Of a stretch of 64,000 bases of DNA, positions 25,018 through 32,927 are shown piece by piece. The notes under the pieces are model-generated. The model was not told the DNA's origin, searched no databases, and saw nothing but the letters and a program-made list of their open reading frames with translations. Numbering within the stretch: position 1 is the first letter of the stretch; each line of letters starts with the position of its first letter. The stretch is from Ancrocorticia sp047501485 (GTDB lineage Bacteria; Actinomycetota; Actinomycetes; Actinomycetales; Actinomycetaceae): NCBI GenBank assembly GCA_047501485.1, contig JAZDRN010000001.1, forward strand, positions 1,054,001 to 1,118,000, given 5' to 3'. A program made the translations under genes and the position numbers.

Positions 25018-25632
25018 ATGGGTACGAAGATCAAGCGTTACGCAATCCTCACTCCTTTCGACAAAGCCGAGGTCGTTGCGGGAATCGCGGCACTGCAGAA
25101 GCTCGACGTGGAGGTGGTGCCGACCCAGTCGGGCGCCCTCGTGGTGCGAGAGCTGCCCGTTCCCCAATACGACGAGTGGGACATCCGCAACATTCTAGGG
25201 CCCGATGATTCGGACTTCGATGAACTGGGTCAGGACAATCCCTCGGACAACGCTCCGGCCGTGGCGGCGTTCTTCTCTCGCCTGTCCAAGTTCGGCGTGG
25301 TGCTCATGGACGTCGACCTCGGCGAGGACACCGGTTTCGAGGCCGGAGTCTCCGGCGTGGTGCGCGCGCGGCGCTTCATGGCCGGCGAAGCAGGGGACGA
25401 GGTCCCAGCGGGCCTGCTGCTCAACGCCGTCGACCCCGTCGTCGAACGAATCGTGCTCGGACAGGCCTCGCCAGGCGAACACGGGGCTGTCAAGTCGAAC
25501 GACGTGACACCGGCGGATATCGTCAAGAAGGCACGGCGCGGACGCAAAGGCGCCGCTGCCGATGAGCAGAAAACCGACGCCGATCGGCCCGCATCCCCGG
25601 ACGCGGATCGATCTCCCGACGCCTCCGAGTAG
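25018..25632 (+). CDS. Conserved hypothetical protein within the his operon
   Basis: A 204-residue protein with no motif I can assign. The first ~150 residues look folded and mixed alpha/beta (YAILTPFDKAEVVAGIAAL, FGVVLMDVDLGEDTGFEAG); the last ~50 are a charged, Lys/Asp-rich disordered tail (KKARRGRKGAAADEQKTDAD). It has no signal peptide or membrane segment. Comparable genes sit between hisB and hisH in other actinobacteria, so a housekeeping role linked to that operon is plausible but unproven. Confidence 0.7.
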   Translation: MGTKIKRYAILTPFDKAEVVAGIAALQKLDVEVVPTQSGALVVRELPVPQYDEWDIRNILGPDDSDFDELGQDNPSDNAPAVAAFFSRLSKFGVVLMDVDLGEDTGFEAGVSGVVRARRFMAGEAGDEVPAGLLLNAVDPVVERIVLGQASPGEHGAVKSNDVTPADIVKKARRGRKGAAADEQKTDADRPASPDADRSPDASE

Positions 25633-25678
25633 CCGCCGTCTCCTTACAGAAACCGTTCACACCCCTAGGAAAACCACC

Positions 25679-26305
25679 GTGAAGAAAATCGTCGTATTGG
25701 CAGCCGATTCGGGCAATGTTCGCTCCGTGGTGCGCGCCGTGGAGCATGTTGGCGCCGATGTGGAACTGACGGCGGATGCCGAGGCGATCATGAACGCGGA
25801 CGGCCTGGTCGTTCCCGGCGTCGGCGCTTTCGCCGCCGTCATGCAGAAGTTGCGCGCGGTGAAGGCTGACCGCCTCATCGAACGTCGCATAGCCGGCGGA
25901 CAAGCCGTTCTCGGCATCTGCGTCGGTTTGCAGGTCATGTTCGAGCGAGGCACCGAACGCGGGATTCACGAGGGGTTCGGCGAATGGCCGGGCTCCGTGG
26001 ACCTCCTTCCGGCGCGCATCGTCCCGCACATGGGCTGGTCTCCCGTCGATGTTGCGGCCGGTTCGGAACTGTTCCACGGCATCGAGGATGAACGCTTCTA
26101 CTTCGTGCATTCCTACGGTGTCCAGTCGGACCCGGCCGAGGCGTTGGCGACGAGCCCGCAGCCCCCGCTGGTGACCTTTGCCGAGCATGGCGTGCGTTTC
26201 GTGGCGGCGGTGGAGAACGGTCCTCTCAAGGCCACCCAGTTCCATCCCGAGAAGTCCGGGGACGCGGGAGCTGAGCTGTTGAAGAACTGGCTCGGAACGC
26301 TGTAG
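25679..26305 (+). CDS. hisH: Imidazole glycerol phosphate synthase glutaminase subunit
   Basis: HisH hydrolyses glutamine and passes ammonia to HisF. The 208-residue protein has the nucleophile in GICVGLQVMFERG and the His-Glu pair in TQFHPEKSGDAG. The GTG at 25679 is preceded by AGGA, and VKKIVVLAADSGNVRSV matches the usual N-terminus; an upstream open frame starting at 25562 is spurious. hisF is not encoded in this window. Confidence 0.95.
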   Translation: MKKIVVLAADSGNVRSVVRAVEHVGADVELTADAEAIMNADGLVVPGVGAFAAVMQKLRAVKADRLIERRIAGGQAVLGICVGLQVMFERGTERGIHEGFGEWPGSVDLLPARIVPHMGWSPVDVAAGSELFHGIEDERFYFVHSYGVQSDPAEALATSPQPPLVTFAEHGVRFVAAVENGPLKATQFHPEKSGDAGAELLKNWLGTL

Positions 26306-26336
26306 CCGGCACGCCATGCCAGTAGCGGATTCCCGA

Positions 26337-26418
26337 GCCCGTTCGACCTTTGATCCACACGTCTCGGCCCTTGATCCGCACGTCGGTTTGGAACGCGATC
26401 GCCCGTTCGACCTATGAT
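26337..26418. repeat. Short direct repeats between hisH and hisA
   Basis: GCCCGTTCGACCTTTGAT (26337-26354) and GCCCGTTCGACCTATGAT (26401-26418) differ at one position. Between them TTGATCCACACGTC (26350-26363) and TTGATCCGCACGTC (26371-26384) are also repeated. The second long copy ends in TATGAT, which could be a -10 for hisA. Spacer is 217 bp with no gene. Confidence 0.7.
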
Positions 26419-26522
26419 GGGTCGAGCCCGTCCGCGAGTTCATCGTCCGGCGTCGTTCATCGTCTTCCCTACCAACGTCACCTTCCATGCCCGCCCTCCT
26501 GCGGAGCCCTAGGAGTCCTCAC

Positions 26523-27257
26523 ATGAGCCTTCCCCTGCAACTTCTGCCCGCCGTCGACGTGGTCGACGGCCAAGCCGTCCGCCTGCTGCAGGGCGAGGCA
26601 GGTTCGGAAAAGAGCTACGGCGACCCGGCTGAGGCCGCGGCCAACTGGGCGGCCCAGGGTGCGACCTGGATTCATCTCGTGGATCTGGATGCGGCTTTCG
26701 GGCGAGGATCCAATCACGAGCTGCTTGCCCGCATCGTACGGGACGTGAATGTGCGAGTCGAACTGACCGGAGGCATCCGCGATGATGCCTCTTTGCGTCG
26801 TGCATTGGATGCCGGTGCCGCGCGGGTGAACATCGGCACGGCCGCTCTGGAGAACCCGGAATGGACAGCGCGCGTCATCGCTGAGTTCGGGGAGCGCGTC
26901 GCGGTTGGCCTGGATGTGCGAGGCGATACCTTGGCCGGGCACGGTTGGACCAAAGACGGCGGCAATCTGTGGGAAGTCCTCGATCGACTCGAGGTCAATG
27001 GCTGTGCACGCTACGTCCTGACAGACGTCACCAAGGACGGCACTCTGCAGGGGCCGAACGTCGATCTCCTCAGCCGTGTCGCGCGTCGCGCGAAGGCGCC
27101 GGTCGTGGCCTCGGGAGGTATTTCCTCTCTCGACGACCTGCGCCAGCTGCGCGGCTTGGTCTCCCAGGGGGTGGACAGTGCGATCGTCGGCAAGGCTCTG
27201 TACGAGGGTGCGTTCACCCTCGGCGAGGCCATCGAGGTCGCGGGGGAGCAGCTGTAG
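26523..27257 (+). CDS. hisA: HisA/PriA phosphoribosyl isomerase
   Basis: TIM-barrel isomerase of histidine synthesis; in many actinobacteria the enzyme (PriA) also replaces TrpF. The 244-residue protein has the catalytic Asp in LLPAVDVVDGQAVRL and the second acid in VLTDVTKDGTLQGPNVDLL, with phosphate-binding VELTGGIRDDASLR and VASGGISSLDDLRQL. The ATG at 26523 follows AGGAG; a slightly longer frame lacks support. Dual function cannot be told from this window. The stop overlaps the SseB gene start. Confidence 0.94.
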   Translation: MSLPLQLLPAVDVVDGQAVRLLQGEAGSEKSYGDPAEAAANWAAQGATWIHLVDLDAAFGRGSNHELLARIVRDVNVRVELTGGIRDDASLRRALDAGAARVNIGTAALENPEWTARVIAEFGERVAVGLDVRGDTLAGHGWTKDGGNLWEVLDRLEVNGCARYVLTDVTKDGTLQGPNVDLLSRVARRAKAPVVASGGISSLDDLRQLRGLVSQGVDSAIVGKALYEGAFTLGEAIEVAGEQL

Positions 27258-27994
27258 TGGTCGATTTTGAGCGGCTTCTGCGCCCCAATCCGTTCTCGGG
27301 CGACGACGGCGGCGTCCAGCCCCAGATGGCCGCAGCGTTGGAGCTCCGGGATCCCGCCCAACGCCAAGAAGCCCTGGTGGCGGCGCTGGGTACCGGACGT
27401 GTCTTCGTCCCGGTCCAGGCGCACGCACATCCGGGTGTGGACGCCGGCGATGTCGCGGAGCACGATTCGCACAATCCGGACAAGGTGGCGCTCGAGGAAG
27501 CGAGTCAGCTGAGCGTTTCGGCTCCCGGTGGGCTACGGGCTATGCCGGTCTTCAGTTCCGCTGCCTCCCTGACGGCTTTCGATCCAGGCGCGCGCCCCGT
27601 TCCCCTGCTGGGGCGCAATGCTGCGGCGCAGGCGTTGCTGCATACCGGGCTTCTGGCACTTGATCCCGTGGGGTCACAGGAGCTGGGCGGCGACTACGTC
27701 GGACGCAGCGGCGTCCTCGCCATCGCCGCGGACGAGGCGTGGCTCGCTCCCTGGATCGATCCGCAGATCCCGATGAGGCTAGAGCATTCCCTGACGGAAT
27801 GTGAAGCGGCGCAGGATGTGCGTGTGCTCGCGGGGCGGCAGGGCGTTGTACGGATTGCGATCGTCATCTCCGACTTCGCGGGCGCGGAGGCAGCGCGTGA
27901 AGCGGTGCAGAGGGTGACGCATGCGTTGCAGAGCGACGATTATCTGAAATCCCATCTGGACCTTGTGGAGATTGTTCCAGTCCGACGTGCCTGA
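27257..27994 (+). CDS. SseB-family protein
   Basis: A 245-residue protein with the SseB N-terminal layout: ALVAALGTGRVFVPV, MPVFSSAASLTAFDPGARPVPLLGRNAAAQAL and LLALDPVGSQELGG. The GTG at 27257 overlaps the hisA stop TAG. The family is widespread between hisA and infC in actinobacteria, with no settled biochemical role. Confidence 0.82.
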   Translation: MVDFERLLRPNPFSGDDGGVQPQMAAALELRDPAQRQEALVAALGTGRVFVPVQAHAHPGVDAGDVAEHDSHNPDKVALEEASQLSVSAPGGLRAMPVFSSAASLTAFDPGARPVPLLGRNAAAQALLHTGLLALDPVGSQELGGDYVGRSGVLAIAADEAWLAPWIDPQIPMRLEHSLTECEAAQDVRVLAGRQGVVRIAIVISDFAGAEAAREAVQRVTHALQSDDYLKSHLDLVEIVPVRRA

Positions 27995-28095
27995 GGAATG
28001 AGCGGTTTGCGGCGTACGCGTCGGAAGGTTGGTGCCGGGAATCGGCATCGAAGAGCGGCGCGTCGTCAACATCACAGGCCGGATGAGAGGGTTCA

Positions 28096-28300
28096 TTGGC
28101 GCCGGGTGTCGGGAAGCTGTTAGAGTATTAGCCGACCGACCGGCACTGTGCCGGGATGCAAGCGGAGAAATCCCACCTGGGTGCCCCAAGGGTGCCGGGT
28201 CCTGCGGTCCAGCATTGCCGTGATGCAGTGTATTGGATTCGTTTGCCCTCAGGGAGTACTCCGTGTGTATCGCACGTCGAGGAATTTAAGAGGAGCAGCC
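28096..28300 (+). promoter_or_regulatory. Promoter and long untranslated leader of infC-rpmI-rplT
   Basis: TTGGCG (28096-28101), 19 nt, TAGAGT (28121-28126) is a possible promoter. About 170 nt of leader follow before infC, including a CCGGC/GCCGG hairpin near 28140-28154. Long leaders with ribosomal-protein or IF3 feedback are known for this operon in other bacteria; I could not match this leader to a defined Rfam-type structure. The rest of the 306-bp gap from 27995 holds no gene. Confidence 0.45.
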
Positions 28301-29011
28301 ATTAACAACGAACCACGAGTCAATGAGCGCATCCATGTCGATCAGGTTCGCCTTGTCGGCCCGGGTGGTGAACAGGTAGGCGTCGTCCGCGTGGAGGATG
28401 CCCTCCGCCTTGCCCAAGAGGCCGGCTTGGACCTCGTCGAGGTTGCGCCGAACTCAACCCCGCCCGTCGCCAAGCTCATGGACTACGGGAAGTTCAAGTA
28501 CGAGTCTGCTCAGAAGGCTCGCGAAGCGCGCCGAAACCAGTCCAACACCGTCATCAAGTCCATCCGCATCGGGCTGAAGATCGACGACAACGACTACCAG
28601 ACGAAGAAGGGGCAGGCCGAACGCTTCCTCAATGGCGGCGATAAGGTGAAGTTCGATCTTCGTTTCAAGGGCCGCGAGCAGTCGCGTCCCGATCAGGGAG
28701 TGCGCCTGCTGCGCGGACTCGCCGAGGAACTTGCTGAGATCTCCACCATTGAGGCCGCTCCGCGCGCCGAGGGACGCAACATGTCCATGGTTCTGGCCCC
28801 GCTTCGCAAGAAGTCGGAAGCCAAGTCGGACCAGCGTCGCCGGCGCGAGGCCGAGCGTGAGGAGCGCCGCAGCCGTGAGGCCGAGCGTGCTCAGCGTACC
28901 CGCGAGGATGCAGTCACGGATGCCCCAGCTGAGGAAACTCCTGCGGCTCCGCAGAAGGCCGAGGCGCCCACACCTCGTGCTATGCCCAAGCCGGGTGCGC
29001 CTCGCACCTGA
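28301..29011 (+). CDS. infC: Translation initiation factor IF-3
   Basis: IF-3 binds the 30S subunit and proofreads start-codon choice. The 236-residue protein begins INNEPRVNERIHVDQVRLVG, has the linker ending KLMDYGKFKYESAQKAREARR, and the C-terminal domain IRIGLKIDDNDYQTKKGQAERFL. An actinobacterial Glu/Arg/Ala-rich tail of about 60 residues follows. The start is ATT at 28301 with AAGAGGAG ending 5 nt upstream; no ATG lies near, and the GTG 36 nt upstream in frame has no ribosome site. Rare AUU starts are known for infC and let IF-3 repress its own synthesis. Confidence 0.93.
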   Translation: MNNEPRVNERIHVDQVRLVGPGGEQVGVVRVEDALRLAQEAGLDLVEVAPNSTPPVAKLMDYGKFKYESAQKAREARRNQSNTVIKSIRIGLKIDDNDYQTKKGQAERFLNGGDKVKFDLRFKGREQSRPDQGVRLLRGLAEELAEISTIEAAPRAEGRNMSMVLAPLRKKSEAKSDQRRRREAEREERRSREAERAQRTREDAVTDAPAEETPAAPQKAEAPTPRAMPKPGAPRT

Positions 29012-29032
29012 TCTGGGTCAATAAAAGTTGTA

Positions 29033-29088
29033 CGGGGGCGCGAGTCCCCGTTGTGCCAGTACCGAGAATCGCCGCGCCTTCGCGCGGC
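29033..29088 (+). promoter_or_regulatory. Two hairpins in the infC-rpmI spacer
   Basis: CGGGG/CCCCG (29033-29050) and GCCGCGC/GCGCGGC around a CTTC loop (29071-29088). The second ends just before the GAGGGG ribosome site of rpmI. They may adjust expression of L35/L20 relative to IF-3, for example as a ribosomal-protein binding site or a processing stem; neither has a U-run. Confidence 0.45.
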
Positions 29089-29106
29089 CCGAATGAGGGG
29101 CTAGTA

Positions 29107-29301
29107 ATGCCTAAGAACAAGACGCACTCCGGTGCGAAGAAGCGTTTCCGCGTAACCGGCAGCGGAAAGATCATGCGCGAGCAGGCCAACAAGCGCCACC
29201 TGCTCGAGGGCAAGTCCAGCCGTCGTACGCGTCGTCTATCCCAGGATCTGGTCGTGGACGGTGCAAACGCCAAGGCAGTCAAGAAGCTGCTCGGTCGCTG
29301 A
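29107..29301 (+). CDS. rpmI: 50S ribosomal protein L35
   Basis: A 64-residue basic protein starting MPKNKTHSGAKKRFRVTGSGKI, which is the L35 signature. The ATG at 29107 is fixed by this N-terminus and the GAGGGG site. It lies between infC and rplT as in nearly all bacteria. Confidence 0.97.
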   Translation: MPKNKTHSGAKKRFRVTGSGKIMREQANKRHLLEGKSSRRTRRLSQDLVVDGANAKAVKKLLGR

Positions 29302-29320
29302 AGGTAGAAGGAGAACTCTT

Positions 29321-29701
29321 ATGGCACGCGTCAAGCGCGCAGTGAATGCTGCAAAGAAGCGTCGCACCACCCTGGATCGCGCCTCGGGTTACCGTGGCCA
29401 GCGCTCCCGCCTTTACCGTAAGGCGAAGGAGCAGGTCACCCACTCATTCGTTTACAACTACCGTGATCGCAAGGTCCGCAAGAATGAGTTCCGCAAGCTG
29501 TGGATCCAGCGAATCAACGCTGGCTGCCGCGCAGAGGGCATGACCTACAACCGTTTCATCCAGGGTTTGAACCTGGCTGGTGTCGAGGTCAACCGCAAGC
29601 AGCTCGCCGAGATGGCCGTTAACGATCCGGCCGCCTTCAAGGCCGTCGTCGAGACCGCTAAGAAGGCGCTGCCTGCCGATGTCAACGCCCCCAAGGCCTG
29701 A
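29321..29701 (+). CDS. rplT: 50S ribosomal protein L20
   Basis: A 126-residue rRNA-binding protein needed early in 50S assembly. It starts MARVKRAVNAAKKRRTTLDRA and contains GYRGQRSRLYRKAKEQVTHS and RKLWIQRINAGCRAEGMTYN. Ribosome site AGAAGGAGA lies 6-7 nt upstream of the ATG at 29321. A strong terminator follows. Confidence 0.97.
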   Translation: MARVKRAVNAAKKRRTTLDRASGYRGQRSRLYRKAKEQVTHSFVYNYRDRKVRKNEFRKLWIQRINAGCRAEGMTYNRFIQGLNLAGVEVNRKQLAEMAVNDPAAFKAVVETAKKALPADVNAPKA

Positions 29702-29730
29702 AAGTCTGAAGCTGCGTAGCTGAACATCCT

Positions 29731-29776
29731 CGAAGACCCCGAGTTCGTCGAAAGATGGGCGCGGGGTCTTCGTTTT
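29731..29776 (+). terminator. Intrinsic terminator after rplT
   Basis: CGAAGACCCCG (29731-29741) pairs perfectly with CGGGGTCTTCG (29762-29772), followed at once by TTTT. This is the clearest intrinsic terminator in the window. Confidence 0.9.
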
Positions 29777-30017
29777 CCAGAGCGGCGTCAACGAGTCGCT
29801 TTCACCTCCTACCCTGCCGCTCGCATGCCGTGCTAGCCCGGATACGAGGAGGCTGGTCAAAATCAACCTAAAGTGCGGTCAGGAGGGGCTCAAGGCCATT
29901 GCCCACACATTGACGCTGGAGACCTTCCGCCTACTTGTCCGCCATCTTCACGCCAAACCAGCCAATTCACCTGACTCATCCAGGCGACGTGGAAAACGCC
30001 TGGCACCCGTCATATCA

Positions 30018-30099
30018 AAAATAACAATCCGAATTCGACATGGGCCTGCGTATATTTGCCCCGATTTATGCCGTTTACAGATAATTATTTCGTTAGGTC
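30018..30099. repeat. Diverged dispersed repeat, copy A
   Basis: About 82 bp that align with 59917-59995 with one short gap; the first 42 positions match at about three quarters. It lies in the AT-rich gene-free stretch 29778-30128, where I also see a CCAGGCG/CGCCTGG hairpin (29980-30003) but no gene. Confidence 0.5.
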
Positions 30100-30128
30100 C
30101 CATTTTTGAACCCTCGCGCAGCAGGATC

Positions 30129-30512
30129 TTAGTTGCGCAGACTCGCCAGAGCGGACAGTAACGGAACATTGTGGAGACTGGCGGGCGCGAATCTGAGGAC
30201 CACGAATTCCAACAAGGATGACTCCTCGTAGAATTTTCCGTTGCCACAGGCTGACACGATGAAGAAACCCGGCGAATCCCAGGCGATGGAATCATAGCTC
30301 GCTGCCACATCCAGGGCTGGCGATGCGTCCTGCACGACGATTCGTTCGGTCACCAGTTCGTCGAATGTTGAAAGCTGATGGGTCTCTCTACCCAAGAGGC
30401 CCACGAACGGAGTGTTGGCGATGGTGCATCCGACGGTTGCCAGTATGAGAACCGCAGCGGCACCGACGAGGCATCGACCTCGCGCTCCGTCAGCTCGGCC
30501 CCTTCCACGCAC
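30129..30512 (-). CDS. Hypothetical membrane-anchored or secreted protein
   Basis: A 127-residue ORF from a GTG at 30512. Residues 14-30 (CLVGAAAVLILATVGCT) form one hydrophobic segment; the cysteine in TVGC could be a poor lipobox, so either a lipoprotein or a simple anchor is possible. The remainder has no motif I recognise. It starts 7 nt after the stop of the P-loop kinase gene on the same strand. The existence of the gene rests only on the signal-like N-terminus and position. Confidence 0.45.
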   Translation of the reverse strand: MRGRGRADGARGRCLVGAAAVLILATVGCTIANTPFVGLLGRETHQLSTFDELVTERIVVQDASPALDVAASYDSIAWDSPGFFIVSACGNGKFYEESSLLEFVVLRFAPASLHNVPLLSALASLRN

Positions 30513-30519
30513 AGGCTCA

Positions 30520-30978
30520 TTACTCTTGAATCCGCGGTCCGGACATCAGTTCCTCGACGATGTCCGCAAGTTCGGCGGTGGGCAGCTGTCCGTCGAGTTC
30601 CAGGCTTGCTCCCCGACGCAGTAGCGGTTCGACCTGCCTGGCATACCGCCGAATCTCCTGCTGCTGTTCGGCGGTGCGTCCATAGGGATTGTTCGTGCGT
30701 GTGCGCACCCTATCGACCAAAACCTCCACGGGAGCGCTCAACAGCACAACATGCTCGAACCGATCATAGAATCGGCCCTGATTCTCGACCGTTCCGGAGA
30801 CGACGACGGCGTCCTCCCGTTCCAGCAGCGCGGCCATTCGTGCCTCGTCCCAGAGTCCCTCCGCCACTTCCCAACCGTCGTAGTCGGTGTCCACCGTCCG
30901 GTACCCCCTAACCGCCAACTCCGCGAGGAGAGTGGATTTTCCTGTCCCGGACATGCCGGTGACCAGTATGCGCGCCAT
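30520..30978 (-). CDS. Small P-loop kinase-like protein (AAA_18/adenylate-kinase-like)
   Basis: A 152-residue single-domain NTPase. Walker A is GMSGTGKSTLL at residues 8-18; TVDTDYDGW and VVSGTVENQGRFYDRFEHVVLL follow the pattern of small nucleoside/gluconate kinases, and VRTRTNNPYGRT is a lid-like segment. The phosphate acceptor is unknown. It diverges from the SpoU methyltransferase gene across 87 bp. Confidence 0.8.
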   Translation of the reverse strand: MARILVTGMSGTGKSTLLAELAVRGYRTVDTDYDGWEVAEGLWDEARMAALLEREDAVVVSGTVENQGRFYDRFEHVVLLSAPVEVLVDRVRTRTNNPYGRTAEQQQEIRRYARQVEPLLRRGASLELDGQLPTAELADIVEELMSGPRIQE

Positions 30979-31065
30979 AGGCGAACCCTACGCGAGAGCT
31001 CTCGCGATCCGCACCCGAGACGCCCCGCTCGTCGGCCCCGCCGATACATGTGGGAAAATGAATCC

Positions 31066-31929
31066 ATGACTGCTCTGCGCCTGAAAGACGCCACCCGTAC
31101 CCAGATCCAACGCGCCCAGAAACTGCACCGACGCGAACAACGCACCCGCCACGGGCAGTTCCTGGTGGAGGGGCCGCAGGCCGTACGCGAGGTCTTGGCG
31201 CATCGGCCCGATCTGGTGCGTGACCTCTATGCCACCGAATCCGCCCTCGGGTGCTATACGGAGATCCGCGAGCTCGCCGTCAGCCACCGCGTGTGGACGC
31301 ATCTGGTTTCCGAGGAGGACTTCCGCGACCTGTCCATGGACGGGCAGGGCCTCGTCGTCGTCGCGAATGCTCCGGAACCCGAGGGCCCGGCCACTGTACT
31401 TTCCGGGGTGAGCCTCGCCATGGCCACCGTCGCCACCGCCGATCCGGGAAATCTCGGCACCATCGTCCGGACAGCGGATGCGGCAGGCGCCGGAGCCGTC
31501 CTGATCGGCTCGCGCAGCGCCGAGCTGCTCTCGCCGAAGGTTGTGCGGTCGACGGCGGGTTCGCTCTTCCATCTGCGGTGTATTTCCGGCCTCACATTGG
31601 AACAGATCGCGGAATACGCCCGCGCAGCCGGAATGCAGGTTCTTGCCGCGGAGGGAGCAGGGCAGTGGGAGCTCTCCGCGCTGCAGAACAACGCCTATGA
31701 GGCCGAGCTCCTCGGCGCGAATATCGACGGCCCGGATCTACGCCGCCCCACCCTCTGGGTGCTGGGCAACGAGGCGCACGGCTTTGACGATGTCGACCTG
31801 TCTCTCGTCGACGCCACGGTCTCGATTCCGCTCTACGGTTCCGCCGAGTCCCTCAACGTCTCGACCGCGGGTGCGGTATGCGTCTATGCGAGCGCGATGA
31901 TCCAGAACGCGGCATCGGCCGCCTCCTGA
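31066..31929 (+). CDS. SpoU-family (TrmH/RlmB-type) RNA 2'-O-methyltransferase
   Basis: A 287-residue SPOUT enzyme. The substrate-binding N-terminal domain has QRAQKLHRREQRTRHGQFLVEG; the catalytic knot has motif 1 ADPGNLGTIVRTADAAGA, motif 2 VLGNEAHGFDD and motif 3 IPLYGSAESLNVSTAGAV. The family methylates ribose in 23S rRNA or tRNA; the exact site is not known here. In many actinobacteria this gene lies directly between rplT and pheS, whereas here 24 kb separate it from pheS. The PAP2 gene follows 10 nt later. Confidence 0.9.
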   Translation: MTALRLKDATRTQIQRAQKLHRREQRTRHGQFLVEGPQAVREVLAHRPDLVRDLYATESALGCYTEIRELAVSHRVWTHLVSEEDFRDLSMDGQGLVVVANAPEPEGPATVLSGVSLAMATVATADPGNLGTIVRTADAAGAGAVLIGSRSAELLSPKVVRSTAGSLFHLRCISGLTLEQIAEYARAAGMQVLAAEGAGQWELSALQNNAYEAELLGANIDGPDLRRPTLWVLGNEAHGFDDVDLSLVDATVSIPLYGSAESLNVSTAGAVCVYASAMIQNAASAAS

Positions 31930-31939
31930 CAACGGAGCA

Positions 31940-32623
31940 ATGCGCTTTCGCCGACACGAGAGATCGACGGCTTCTGGCAGCTTCCGGATCTTTCTCCTTG
32001 CGTTCCTGCTCGCTCTTCTCTCCGTCCCGGCATATCTCGTCGACGGTGAGATCTCTCGGTTTGCGACCCGGGCACTCTCCAACCCCATAGTTGCGGGGTT
32101 CATCGACGCGAGTTCCGATATCGGGATCGTCCTTCTGCTGCTCATTTTCGGAGGGCTGGCGACATCGCTATGGACGCGGGAGAGACGGTGGAACTGGTTG
32201 CCCGCGATGCTCGGCGGCGCCGTCGTTCTGGCGTATCTCACCAGCGAGGTGATCAAGCTGATTGTCGAGGAGTTGAGGCCGTGCCAGAAGCTCGACCTGC
32301 CCTTGGTGGCCGCGTGTCCGCCTCTGGGAGATTGGTCGTGGCCCTCCAACCACAGTGTCATCGCGGGCGCCCTTGCCGCGGCCTGCGTGATAATCCGGCG
32401 TTCGGTCTCTCTCCTCGTATCGTCCCTTGCCGTCATCGTCGGCGTGGGCAGGGTGTTCGCCGGAGAGCATTACGCCCACGACGTCCTGGCGGGGCTGGCG
32501 CTGGGTGTTCTGGTGGTGGGCGCCGCCTGGGCTCTGTATCGAACGATCGCCCCGCACATGGGCTGGGGAGCCTCCGCCTTGCCTGGAAGTGATCCCGATG
32601 CTGGGATGAACCCGGGCGTTTAA
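31940..32623 (+). CDS. PAP2-superfamily membrane phosphatase
   Basis: A 227-residue polytopic protein with about six hydrophobic segments. The three phosphatase signatures are present: KLIVEELRP, PSNHSVIAG and RVFAGEHYAHDVLAG, so it should dephosphorylate a lipid phosphate such as undecaprenyl diphosphate or phosphatidic acid. An additional Cys pair lies between motifs 1 and 2. It follows the SpoU gene by 10 nt. Confidence 0.88.
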   Translation: MRFRRHERSTASGSFRIFLLAFLLALLSVPAYLVDGEISRFATRALSNPIVAGFIDASSDIGIVLLLLIFGGLATSLWTRERRWNWLPAMLGGAVVLAYLTSEVIKLIVEELRPCQKLDLPLVAACPPLGDWSWPSNHSVIAGALAAACVIIRRSVSLLVSSLAVIVGVGRVFAGEHYAHDVLAGLALGVLVVGAAWALYRTIAPHMGWGASALPGSDPDAGMNPGV

Positions 32624-32860
32624 CGACGACGCCGTCTTCGCACCGCCAAGCAGGTTCCATCCATCCATGTGCGTTGGTGCGACAGGGCATACATACGCTC
32701 CGATCATGGCCGATCCGCAGGAATACAGGGCGTAATCTCCGTGATCCACACCATAATGTCTGGGACATTGGACCCAAAATAGCGCTTTTAATTCGCGCGA
32801 CTTTCGTCCCATAAAACGAAAACGAGGTTTCTGGAGGTTCAACTGCGAACGCGATTAGAC

Positions 32861-32927
32861 AAGGAGTTCTAGTGTGAAATCATGGTCGAAGTTCGTATTC
32901 ATGGTCGAGGTGGACAGGGAGTCGTAA
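32861..32927 (+). promoter_or_regulatory. Ideal ribosome site with short overlapping ORF at the start of the oxidoreductase operon
   Basis: AAGGAG (32861-32866) is 7 nt from a GTG at 32874 that opens a 17-codon ORF ending TAA at 32925-32927, overlapping the first 15 codons of the gamma subunit in another frame. The gamma ATG at 32882 is 15 nt from the same site, longer than usual. The short ORF may couple or limit gamma translation. The preceding spacer 32624-32860 holds no gene. Confidence 0.35.
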
